Shown here in pieces: positions 44,073-55,272 of a DNA stretch of 64,000 nucleotides. A model generated the notes under the pieces. That model was not told the origin of the DNA and did no database searches. It was given only the letters and a program-made list of their open reading frames with translations. The stretch is from the NCBI GenBank assembly GCA_963681505.1, contig OY811985.1, positions 2,032,713 through 2,096,712 of the forward strand. The letters run 5' to 3'. The stretch is from Eunapius fragilis (taxonomy: Eukaryota; Porifera; Demospongiae; Spongillida; Spongillidae). Both the position numbers and the translations under genes were made by a program. The first letter of the stretch is position 1, and each line of letters starts with the position of its first letter.

Positions 44073-45345
44073 TTGCAATATACTTGCCCGCCATACGCAG
44101 TCGCTATAGTGATAAAAGGGTGTGGCATATGCGGCTTATTAAAAATTATTGTTTATCACCCGCTAGCGCGTTGCACACAAAGTGAATGCATGAACGAGTT
44201 AACTTAGATGGCACGAGCATAGTGAATGAGGCGAACAAACTGAAAGAGGTCGATTACTGAGCCAAATCTTGGACTTGGAGCAGTATTTGAAATCAGTCGT
44301 CAAATGATCAAGGACGTAGACAAGGGTTGGGAGGGGGGAGGTGGGCTATAGCATCCCCCCCCCCCCCCCCCCCCCCCCCTCCAGATTTTTTCGCGATCAT
44401 GAATTTTAATTACGATGTTAATAAGAGCCTGGACATCAATGAATTGAATTAGTGGCTAGATGGGCCTCCCCACCCTACCGTTTTTGAAAAGTTGTTTAGG
44501 CCGTTCCCGTAAGGCCTGGGGACGAGGCTAAGTCCAATAACATGTCTACACAATGAGGCATTCCTAAAATCAGGTGTTGTTGAAAGTAAAGTTAAAAATT
44601 GCTGGCCATGTCTTCATTACATCCATCATCATTGTCATTACTACCATCATTAGTGCCTGCCTTACCATCACTTATCTCATAGACATAATCATCCAACCCT
44701 AACACTGTCACAACCATCAGCAATCTTCCTGACCTCCTCTGGTCATAGTCATTGTTTAATAGATGGGACTGCACACTAATGTTCCACCTTTAACAGCTAG
44801 GTCCACCTGCATGAGTCAATCACAGTTGAGGCTGTTTAGGCATCACATTTACCTCAGTATAATTGTATTAGCATTGGTATTAGTTTGATTCACTGTTGGC
44901 TTAGGCACGTGAAATATGTGTTATCACATTAACAAAGACATGCTGTAACATTAAACAACCTAAACTATACTTGCCAAAATTCAAGCTTAGAAATAACAGC
45001 AGTATAAAGCCATACAAGATTTGGATCATCAACATGAATTTAGGGAACTTTTTATAATACTCCATCTGAACTGCATGGTTACAGCCACCTTTCACAGCTT
45101 CAAAAGTTACATATCATCTAATCAATTGATTGCAACGTGTAAGTGAACATGTTTTACAATAAGGTATATATCTAAACATGCGATAGATACTTACTAGGTT
45201 CTATTACACAGTACTTTTTATCCCTTTTGATCAAGTTGACTTTAATAGCTTTCACAATGTTCTTTTGCTCAGCTAAACAATGCAACACAAGGACTCATAA
45301 GGTATATGCTTGGCTTTGGGATGCATATAATAATGAAGAACTCAC
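44073..45345. other. Region between DNAH2 and the Arp10-like gene
   Basis: Contains a poly-C run (about 44355-44379). On the minus strand the segment 45262-45199 reads NIVKAIKVNLIKRDKKYCVI and ends in a GTAAGT donor, so it could be a further Arp10-like exon. At about 45045-44970 a stretch resembling the Arp10 C-terminal DPNLVWLYTAVISKLE region lies in a frame with an immediately preceding stop. Neither could be placed with confidence. Confidence 0.35.
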
Positions 45346-46089
45346 TACATATCACAGCATGTTTCTTCAAAGTATCTTTCATCTCTGCATTCTCACCACA
45401 CTCAAGTACAACTCTGTCAATCATACTTGAAAGGTAACTTGGAACAGCACTTGGTACATCACATGATAATGAGTTTGGGTGTTGCTTCCCTCTGCATACT
45501 GCAGCACATGTCACTTTTTCCCTGCCAATGTCAAGAACTACACCAGAGGTTATGCCCAAGCTGGAATGGGAATGTGGGAATCAGGTAATTCATATCATTC
45601 CAACAACTCACCCAGCCAATATGGCCACTGCAGAGCTCATAAATGCTACTGAAGGGTTGCTAAACTGATACAAAAATGGAGCAGCTACCCTAGCTCGAAC
45701 TTCATCATTCCACAGACCTGGAGGCTCTAAGATAATCACTGGACAACATTTGGTATGAACACGGGTCTCCACTAAGCAACCCATAATCAACTTAGGTAGG
45801 AGGTCTTCACGAACTGGTACATGTACACCCTTCTCTACCACATTCACAATATGGTCTGGATAGTCTCTCTTGGCACTTTCTCCACAGTAGTAGCGTTGAG
45901 GGCAGAGGTGCCGAATATGAAAATCAAACAAACCAGGAACCTATAAAACCAGAAAAAAGTATTACCACAGAGCATGCAATAGAACGCTTACCAGTGCCAC
46001 AACAGACTTAGCACTACTGGTGATGATATCAGAGTTCTCTCTGTCAACAACTGCAAACTTGCAGGAGTAACTACCCAGATCCACACATG
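45346..46089 (-). CDS. Divergent Arp10/ACTR10-like actin-related protein (partial)
   Basis: Three exons in phase: 46089-45992, 45940-45612, 45560-45346. The first reads CVDLGSYSCKFAVVDRENSD, matching the actin-fold phosphate loop region of ACTR10 (VIDLGEAFTKCGFAGE). The second includes VIILEPPGLWNDEVRARVAA and NPSVAFMSSAVAILAG. The third starts LGITSGVVLDIGREKVTCAA, the second phosphate loop, and soon reads RVVLECGENAEMKDTLKKHA, which matches a region about 80 residues further along in ACTR10, so the middle appears deleted. Arp10 (Arp11) is part of the dynactin pointed-end complex. The N-terminal exon and the C-terminus were not found; the Gypsy fragment starting about 240 bp upstream may have disrupted the 5' end. 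It could be a pseudogene. Confidence 0.6.
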
Positions 46090-46324
46090 CTAATTCGTAT
46101 ATTTAGGTAGATTTACAATGATACATTGCTTGTATTTTCCATACCAATCCTTAGCAAATGGAGAAGGGTCAACCTACAATACCATAGCATTAAATAAGCA
46201 TAATCTTCAATATCCAGAAGCAGTACTTTGTTGGTATTAGGGGATGATTTTGTTTGAAGAGGTGGGGTTTCTACAGCTTTGTTGGGCCACCTCCTTTTGT
46301 ACAAGTCATGCCACATCTGTCCAG

Positions 46325-47908
46325 ACACAACTTGCAAAGAGAACTTGCAATCTGAAGTGGAAGAGTTTATTGATGCCATGACAACTGGACTGATTACGGA
46401 AGGGAGACTTGAGGAGGGCAGCAAGTCTCAAGCAACAGATCCTGTATGTTCTAAACTAATCAAGTACTGCAGGTTTGGATAACATTGCATTGAAGGCCAC
46501 CTCAATGTTTACTGGAGCAGAAGGGGCCACCTAACAGTCCACAAGGGCCTGTTGACATACCTAAGACCCTTCAGAAAGATACAACCTCAAGAATCTACCA
46601 AGGACACCTAGGTATCCAGTGGCGCAAACTCAGAGCCCAGAGTACAGTGTGGTGGCCAGGGATTATGAAACAGTTGGATGAACAAGTTAAACAGTGCCAG
46701 GTGTGCGCCAAGGAAGCACGGCTGCTCAAAGGAACCAATGATTGCATCGCTGCTGCCTGACTACCCATGGCAAAAAGTAGGATCAGATCTAGGAGGTAGT
46801 ACCTTTTTGTTGGTGGTGGATTACTTCTCAAGGTTTGTGGAGATATCAAAGCTGACTACTACTTCCTCAAGTTCTGTAATAACAGTTCTGAAGTCAATAT
46901 TTGCAAGGTATGGGATACCTGAGATAATGATCAGCGACAATGGCCCACAGTATGAGATGAAACAATTTGCAAGGCAATATGGCTTCAACCACATAACTAG
47001 TAGTCCACATTACCCGCAGAGTAATGGCCAGGCTGAGCGTGCTGTACAGACAGTGAAGAAACTTCTCAAGCAGACAGAAGATCCTTGGGTGGCTCTCCTG
47101 AACTATCGTGCAGCACCTCTACCATGGTGTAATCTCAGCCCAGCCAAACTACTGATGGGAAGGTGACATCAGACAACTGTGCAGTGCCTGTGACAGATAC
47201 CGTAAAGTACCACGAATAAGCTCCCCCCCTCCGCCCCCACCGAAAAAAATTGTCTCGCGTTTAAACGAGCGTATCTTCGTAACCATGAACGCAGCTGCGT
47301 GCCGTTCTTTAAAATCCTGTTGGAGTACCATTCCTTTCCTGAAATGTGGAAACAGGTACGCGGAAGCGTTAACCATTACGAAGATACGCTCGTTTAAACA
47401 CGAGCCATTTTTTTTCGGTGGGGGCGGAGGGGGGGGAGCTTATTCGTGGTACTTTACGGTACTTATCCCAAAGTGGTCCTATCTACCGTCATTTTGCAAA
47501 AAGGAAAGAGTGTTCAAGAGGAAACAGGCAAGCGGTTATGACCATCGACACAGAACATATCTGCAAAGTACATTGGAGGATGAGGAAGATGTGTGGGTCA
47601 CAACAGGAGACGAGATGGTCAAGGGACAAATTAGAGGCCAAGCTAATACCCCAAGGTCCTACTATGTGGACATCCCACCTGGTCAAGTGAAGAGAAATCG
47701 CTCACATTTAAAACCAATTCCAAGAGAACAAGAAAAGGAGGAAGATGATGATAATGATGGGAATACCGAGTGAGATACAAGATGACAGCTCAGAACCCAA
47801 AACAATCAAGACTGAAAAAGAGCCTAATACCATTCAGAGCCCTATGATGACTAGGACTTGAACTGGAACTAGCATCAAGCCACCAAATCGTTACTGAGAA
47901 GGGGAGAT
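46325..47908 (+). pseudogene. 3' part of a Gypsy-type retrotransposon (integrase region), split by a MITE
   Basis: From about 46325 the sequence resembles the linker before a Gypsy integrase (EVEEFIDAMTTGL). Broken frames with an HHCC-type zinc region follow (WWPGIMKQLDEQVKQCQVCA). Then an open frame at 46726-47166 carries the integrase core: GSDLGG..LLVVDYFSRFVE, the DNGPQYE aspartate, and SPHYPQSNGQAERAVQTVKK with the catalytic glutamate. The MITE at 47200-47459 interrupts it. The C-terminal tail resumes at about 47462 (LIPKWSYLPSF, VKRNRSHLKPIP). A polypurine tract AGAAGGGGAGA precedes TGTGACATAAGG at 47908, the likely start of the 3' LTR. Protease, reverse transcriptase and RNase H are absent upstream, and there are frameshifts, so it is non-functional. 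Confidence 0.8.
47200..47459. mobile_element. 260-bp MITE inserted in Gypsy integrase region
   Basis: Ends are inverted copies starting CCGTAAAGTACCACGAATAA (47200) and its complement at 47459. The arms match for about 80 bp with a few changes and include a G/C-rich block and CGAGCGTATCTTCGTAA. A TA dinucleotide flanks each side (47198-47199, 47460-47461), the target-site duplication of Tc1/mariner-like elements. Removing it brings the two parts of the Gypsy C-terminal region together. Confidence 0.88.
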
Positions 47909-48043
47909 GTGACATAAGGTAGACATTTGTAATAACTGTGTGTAATAATATATGAGCACGTGATTCGTCTCTATATTTCTGGGTGTGTTTGTAAAGAGAG
48001 AGGTATCATTTGCCATCCGTCAAATACTACAAAAGCATTGCAG

Positions 48044-49181
48044 ATGTTGGACGGGCAGAGAAGGCTTATAAGTGATACTCCATGGGTAAATGTAGAGAGA
48101 CCCTACAACTCAGTAGTGTGGGTTGCAGAGCTCATGAAATTGATCATGATTGAATATGCACGTGCATTCAAAGTGAGTACCTGTCCAGTGTTAGACACAA
48201 AAATTCTACACACACTTTCACCAATAGAAGGTAAATTGCATATGGAACATGAAAATGTGTTCATCCCTTGAAATGTGCTTATGGATCACGTGCATCCATT
48301 GCTTCAATTCAATCAAACTTAAACTTTTAAATCTGATAGTGATGGTGCAATGTCACTTTTATATTTTTTCTTCCGTCAATAATCATAGAATGCAATCTGC
48401 CCATTAAATCTACAGAATATACTGTTGTAAGTAGCAAAAGATATGTTGATTGTTGTGATGAATAATTCCACACATTCATTGAAGAAAAGTACACAATATT
48501 ATGTCCTCTTGTAATATAGACCAGGGTTGTTGCCCTATTAAAAAAGATGTCATTTACATGAGGTCTAAAACTTATGGAACAATTTTGTAACACATCATCT
48601 GGTAAGTTATATATTGCACATCCTAAGTATCTCTATGGATGACTCCTGCAGGAGTCAAGTATCTTTATGTATGACTAAGGCAAGGGTCAAGTATCTCTAT
48701 GTATGACTCAAGTATCTCTATGTATGACTCCTGCAGGAGTCATGTATCTCTACGTATGACTCCTGCAGGAGTCAAGTATCTCTATGTATGACTCCTGCAG
48801 GTGTCAAGTATCTCTATGTATGACTCCTGCAGGTGTCAAGTATCTCTATGTTTGACACCTGCAGGAGTTCAGTGACATACATTATTGTGGGGGAGCACAG
48901 TGCACCATGGGCAGATACAGGGTTCAGGGGGGTGGGGTTGCAACCCCCCATTTCATGTAAGGTTCCTCCCCCTCCCCCTCTTCCGCTAGGCAGCCCCCCT
49001 CTTCTCCCCTCTCCCCCCCCCCCCCCCCCCCCCATGCGTATCGGGCCTGAAGCGTACAGCACCCAATCCCAATTGGGATATTTGGGCTGCTGGGAGACGC
49101 AGATCATCGTTAGTCACATGAGCACATCATGCATCATGTTACAGCATGTGTGTATGTGTGTGTGTGTGTTGTGTGTGTGTG

Positions 49182-49228
<47 letters not shown>

Positions 49229-50507
49229 GTGTGTGTGTGTTAATGCACACACCCAATGCATACTGTGGCAGGGCAGAAGCACTCTGAGATCCCTGCCTGG
49301 GAAGTATCATTGTAATTATGGCCTAACTGCAATGTGAAAATGACTCAAAATTCAATTGGGTCAAGGTGCTTGTCATGGTTAGGAGCCATTGGATGGGTGA
49401 GTCAGGGGTGATGCTATAGATAGTGACTGTTGTGATAATGACATGCTCAACATTTTTTTAAAGAGTGGCTGTCACAAAAAAAAATTAGTCCTCATTTTAG
49501 ATGCTGATTCTAATGGCTTTGGCAAAGGGCTGTTCTGTTATTAAAACAGGAATACTCACAAATCATACAAAAATAGCAAATATGTATAAGTAAATCACTA
49601 AGGTAAATGAGTGGTATTTATATATGCACAATGCCTTAGCTTATAAGTGTGAGGTGATGCCATAATTTACTGAGGGACACTTTAATGCTTTTCCTCCACC
49701 AAACGCATGCTTCTGTACCATTAGTAGCTGGCTGTGGGCTCATTCCTGACCATTCATAGTCCAGACATGATTTGTCCTGGAATCATCGAATGCCCACTAC
49801 GCTGGATATATCTGTTGTCTCAATGCTGAATCCATCAACTTTGAGCAGTGGTTGGTGCAGTCCTTGAGGCAAAGGACACCAGGGTTACATTGTACTTACC
49901 CATCTTTTTAAATTTAAGAACCACTATTTTATTGATTACCAGATTAGACCTTTATGTAAATGACTTATTTAATATAAGCCAACAAATTCCTATAATAAGG
50001 GGACATGCATAATGGAAGTATATATATATATATATAATATTTTCTTCCATTATTTTTACAAGCCACATTAGACTGATGCACACACTTCCCTTTTATCTGG
50101 CTTTGCTAGCACCATTGTGCCATAAGGTATGCAATGCAGTTTAAATTACAAGGCGTTGATATTGCTCAGTGGCAGCAGCATTCATTCTGTCCTTTTAAAG
50201 CAAAGGCACACTGATGGCTGTCCCTGTCACAGTTCGTACAGCTAGCAGGTTTAAGCTATGGGTGTGGGAGGTCTCTTTAACATAGATCATATTTGGACTA
50301 TGAGCCACACCTTCTTTCTTCCAATTGCTACATAATATGCTGTCCATTAGCTTTTCCCCATTTGACTCCCGCAGAGGGCATCAGGAGAAGATGGATCATG
50401 CATGGGGGTGGAGCATTCCATGATAACTTATTATGCTTTTAAAAGAGGATGTCAACTAATTGAACCTTATGATGCACTGTATAAAAAAGGAGCCTCACTC
50501 GATGAAA
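48044..50507 (+). CDS. Two orphan exon-like segments of an unknown gene
   Basis: 48044-48172 is an open 43-codon block between a CAG acceptor and AAA|GTGAGT (MLDGQRRLISDTPWVNVERP then YNSVVWVAELMKLIMIEYAR). 50375-50507 is a second block of 44 codons plus one base between CCCGCAG and A|GTAAGT (SGEDGSCMGVEHSMITYYAF, CQLIEPYDALYKKGASLDE). Both are phase 0 at the shared junction, so they could be consecutive exons around a 2.2-kb intron full of duplicated sequence. I do not recognise a family, and no further exons were found before RTCA starts. They may be remnants of a gene truncated by the Gypsy insertion or by the segmental duplication. Confidence 0.3.
48300..48620 (-). repeat. Dispersed repeat, inverted copy of 61555-61900
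   Basis: About 300 bp here matches 61555-61900 in inverted orientation with roughly one difference in ten. Shared blocks include ACCAGGGTTGTTGCCCTATT, GATGTCATTTACAT and GGTGCAATGTCACTTTTATA. Both copies give partly open minus/plus frames, but no protein family is recognised. Confidence 0.75.
48640..48870. repeat. 32-bp minisatellite with palindromic CTCCTGCAGGAG
   Basis: Seven to eight copies of a unit built from AAGTATCTCTATGTATGACT followed by CCTGCAGGAGTC. The PstI-like palindrome varies (CAGGTGTC in some copies). Confidence 0.85.
49146..49240. repeat. (GT)n microsatellite
   Basis: Imperfect GT run; a poly-C run lies just upstream at about 49012-49033. Confidence 0.9.
49255..49870. repeat. 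Segmental duplication blocks paired with 58.6-60.8 kb, including an RTCA exon 8 relic
   Basis: 49380-49560 matches 58640-58855 in direct orientation and includes TGCTGATTCTAATGGCTTTG, the coding start of RTCA exon 8, in decayed form. 49735-49870 matches 60650-60785 in direct orientation (GAGC/GGGCT.GTTCCTGACCATTC.T.GTCCAGACATGAT). 49255-49345 matches 60465-60550 inverted (GCAGAAGCACTCTGAGATCC). The blocks are shuffled relative to each other. Confidence 0.75.
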
Positions 50508-51110
50508 GTAAGTAGTTGGCTGAATGTGTCGCCATCAATTAAATTTGGGGGTAGGCGCGCAGCTAGTGGATTTCCCCTCGAGTCAAAACCACTTTCATTA
50601 AGGCGTTGTTGATATAATCGCCGCGCTGAGGCCTGAAGCGCTAAATTACTCGTTTGAATCGTTGGATCTTTAATCTTTATTTACTGTGTAGTACAGCAAG
50701 TACTCAGTTCTGGTTCATAGTCGGCTGAGTCCATAGATCGGCGGCCCAGGTCCAATGGTATTTATGATATTTCTGCCAACAATAAGTAATCCCCTATACA
50801 CTTACGAAATTGCCTGTTAGTTGAAACCATTATAGGGTACGATCGAAGCCCAGTGATATTTAATTGACAACAAGAGGCTTGCACCCCTGATCTTTTAAGA
50901 AGTACATATTGCCATATCGCAAATCTCCAGTTTCTCAATATCCCACTCGTTACTCTGCGTTTGTCTAATACACAAGCCCATGTATACTGGCTAATCATAA
51001 CCACTTAAACACTAATTAAATTCATTGAGACTTAGGCAGAGAGACTATTATACTGCGTGCTTGCGCGCGCATGCATGACTTTGGCAACGTGGTATTGCAA
51101 TCACGCTTAG
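50508..51110. other. Upstream region of RTCA
   Basis: No exon recognised. TTGCGCGCGCATGCATG at 51061-51077, 34 bp before the RTCA start codon, resembles an NRF1 site like those in two other promoters of this window. Confidence 0.4.
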
Positions 51111-54100
51111 ATGCCTTTGGAAAGCTTGTCATTGGAAGCCGATCAAGGCGAGCAAATTAAATGCGACAACAACTATGTAATAGCATCGGGAGTGGTGAGC
51201 ATTTTGAACGAATCATCGGTTCAAAAGACAGACGATAAAACTCTGGTCTGTCAAGGAGACCAAACTGCCTTACTTTTGGTACAAAAGGCCGAAAATCAAG
51301 CTGCCTTGCAGAACGCAGAAACTTGCACGACGCCATCAGAACAAAAAGAAGTATCAGAACAAAAAGCAGGCGTTGGCGCGGATGAAGCAATAAAGTTACC
51401 TTTGGAAATTGATGCCGCTGCAGGGGTAAGTGAACAAATTAGTATAAAAGGGATATAAATGGATTTCTGATACCGTAGCTATGGGCATGGCAATGATGGG
51501 AATTGCTTTTGTCTCTCCTCTTAGGGAGGGCAAATTATTCGTCTTGCCATCTGTATAAGCTGTGTTTTTCGCAAGCCTGTTTCTTTGTCACGTATTCGTG
51601 AGCTACGTTACTATCCTCGTGGACTATCCACCAACCACATTCGTGAAGTGCAGGTAACGGGTATAAATATGTTCATTCAGGTGTGCATAATGTGAATAAT
51701 TTGATAAAGCTCTTGTACATGATAGTTTTGAATATGTGTTAATAATAAACTAATGGTTCCCTGTTACTTCCTTGCTATGTACTGGGGAACGGCACACTCT
51801 TGCTGTTGAGCAGAGATAATTGATTGGGCTCAATGATCAAAATAGATGAATTTGTTAGGCTGTTTTCAAATGGTCATTGTTCATTTCACACAACATGCAC
51901 CTCAATAATTAACTGTTCATGTGGATGGGATAACAATATTATCCTCGCACACATTCTAAGTTACTTGCCTCGCTCATACTGTAAATATGATTATTGCGCA
52001 GGCAGTTTTAGTAAAGCATTCGTAACTTGCACTTTCTTAGCGCACAAATATGAACTTGAGCGTGTAATACTGGCCTACTGCAAATTAGTGAGATACCTCA
52101 GGAAAATCGATTGATGATAATAAACTGATTGGTCAAAACTGCTGGGCATTTAAATCATTCATTGGTCCTAAATTTCCCTGAAAATGGCAGATGGCCACCA
52201 GCTAAAATATGCTCTGGGTGAGGAAGGAGCTTGTAACCATAATAATGTAGTCTGTACAGTAGACGTGTATACAAAGTCATAAATTAAATGACTTATCGAA
52301 AAAAATAACCAGTTCTTTGAGGCAACAGATGCATTGTAATCCTCATATTGTGTTGCAGCCTTATTGAATTGCATGATGAACAAAAATAGACATCCTAACA
52401 TGCTCTGGAACTAACTTAGGGCATTTGTATTTTACCATGCATGTACTCATCTTACAAGTGCATTTGGATAACAACCTATAAAATAGCTTACAAAGCTCAC
52501 ACAGCAGCATCTAACACTAAGGGTTATACGTTTTTAAATTTGCTCCCCCCCCTCCTCTTTTCTGCCTCCTCTCCTTTTCCTGGATCACATGAAAGTTGGT
52601 GGCATAGAGAATTAAAGGACAAATTATGGTGATGTATAAGCACGGACACAAGATGATTGTGATTGAAGTATGACTGGGAAAATGAAATAGGTAGATTTAA
52701 CACACTCCTGTTCCAAAATAGTGCATGCTGAGGAATGTGCTCTAAACTAGGTCCCATTTCGAATAAGGCACAAAGAATTAAATAACAGCGTAACTAATTC
52801 ACACCAACAAGTACAAGTACAGATGTTAAAATGGCATGCACATGGGTGTTGAATGAATGAAGCCATGCATAATCGATGCACTAGATTCCTTAGTAGAGTT
52901 AGCGTTTTACACATAATGCATGCACATCCTAAAAGTGACCATAGAACATACCTTCTGGTGGTAGTTTTGTTGATAGTTCTAAAACCCACATCCTTCTTGG
53001 GAGCTTGCTTTATGTCAGGACAGGTCACATTTGTTTAGCAATTTGGACAGCTTCAGGGTGTTACCCAATACAACCTTCTTTTCCTCATACTTCTGCTTTT
53101 GAGCAACCAGCAAAAAGAATGAAGTAATTTTCTATTCAAGCATTACAGATGATCGTAAGCTTATTATACTTACCTGAGCTGCATGCTCATTCTTCTAAAA
53201 GATGTGTGTCTTTTAACCAAAAAATTAATTTTTATTAGCTGAGTGCAAGTCATATTACTACCAAGTTGTGGTCAGTGTTGTTACCAATTTGTGGCCAGTG
53301 TGTTAGCTGCAGTTTGTGATACATTTGTGCCATATAAACAAACACCTAGTTTAGTTTGCCCTGTAAAAAAAAATTCACTTTATCGATCTTGAAACAATCT
53401 CAAATTGGAAATCTGCACTATAATGATTATGTTAATTTAACTCATTCACCACCAACAAAAGTGATTAGTGTATGTAGATTCTACATAGATTGAGTTTCAA
53501 TTTGATGCCAACAAGTCACTACCAGACAAATAATGGTAACGTTATGAGCCAGCCAAGTAAAAAAATTAATTATTCAGAAGTGCATATTTATTAACCACTT
53601 AAAGTTATTAACTTCATAAATTGTACAAGTAAGATTCATCCAAAGACAAGCAAATATGAGAAAAAAACACGAAGATTCGAAGACATGAAGCATGCTCCTA
53701 TATCGAGTCATAGTGGAATGTCCCTTTAGTAACATATTTCTGCACCAGATTGTTGTTTATTGACGTGTATGGTATAAACTCTTGTTAGTCATAAATGAGA
53801 CAGAATGTTACATATCTGTACCTGATTGTACAAAGTTGGCCGTGTAGCATGCCTTCAGAAACAGTGCTGTCATGATGTCATTGGGTATTAATAGCAAAGT
53901 ACCAAACAAGGATTCTTGTAGTTTCTTCTTCAATGGGACATATGTCTATATGATCACTAAAGGCACCTTTAGGTACTATTTTCATTTTTGAAAACCGTAC
54001 CTAGCTGGAGTAATATGTAATGGAACCAAGAGGACTCATAAAAAGTTGAAAGAATCATCCGTTCTTCAGTTGTTCCTCTGTAGACACTAGTAAAAATTTT

Positions 54101-55089
54101 CATCAGTCCTCATTCACCCATGCTGTAGTTGTATTTCATGTATACTGCACATGCACTGGGGGGGGGGGGGGGGGATTATTATTAACCTCCATTTGTGGGG
54201 GCAATTATTACATGGTGGCAGAGATGGCGAGTATTCGTCTAGCATCCCCAAAACCATTTGATTTTTCAAAACCAGATGAATGGCGTTGTTGGATACGTCG
54301 TCGTCGTTTTGAGCAGTTCTGCTTTGTATCTGGACAGGACGACCAAACAGTACGCTCCTCTACTGCCTTGGGGAAGGCACTATAGACATGCTGTCACTCA
54401 CTTCTGTTCTGGGGGACGAAAGAAAGGTCTATTCAGCTGTGCTAAAGAAGTTTGACGACTTTTTCCAGATTCAAAAAATATCCTTTGAGTGTACCCAATT
54501 TGACTGCGTAATCAACTTGACGGCAAAACAGCAGATGAATACATCACGCCTTACACAACCTAGCAGAGGGTTGCGAGTATGGCACACTCAAATCCGAACT
54601 CATTGGAGACCGATTGTTCGTATATGAGATCTATCCCTGTCCAGACAACTCCAATTGGACAGCACCCTAACACTTGAAAAGGCTACAAAAGCTGTTAGCC
54701 AAAGGGAGGCTGTAACTAGCCAACTACATATCCTAGTCCATGATAGCAGTATTCCTAACTCTGCTGCGGTGGCAAAGGTGGAGTCAATGGCACCAACAGT
54801 GAGACAGCATCCAAAGGTTAGACAACAGACAACAGTCTTCTGGTCATGCTGCAAGCACACACTCACAATGTTCCTAAATATTGTGGTGGTAACCTTCATT
54901 CTAGGGAAAGATGCCGTGCGAAAAATGATACTTGCTTCAAATGTCAAAAGAGGAGACACTTTGACCGTGTATGCCATTCAACATGGGTTGAGCAGATTCA
55001 CAGCCAGGAACACTTGGATGAAGAGGAGCAGTTTTTTGATGCAGAGTAGCTATTTTTGGATGCAGTATGGCCAATGGGGGGGGGGGGGG

Positions 55090-55160
<71 letters not shown>

Positions 55161-55208
55161 AGGGAGGGAGGGAGGGAGGGAGGGAGGGAGGGAGGGGGGG
55201 GGGGGAGG

Positions 55209-55272
<64 letters not shown>

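Noticed and set aside
44890..45060. Possible Arp10 C-terminal exon on the minus strand
   Set aside because: The matching frame is preceded directly by a stop and no acceptor lies between; kept only as a remark.
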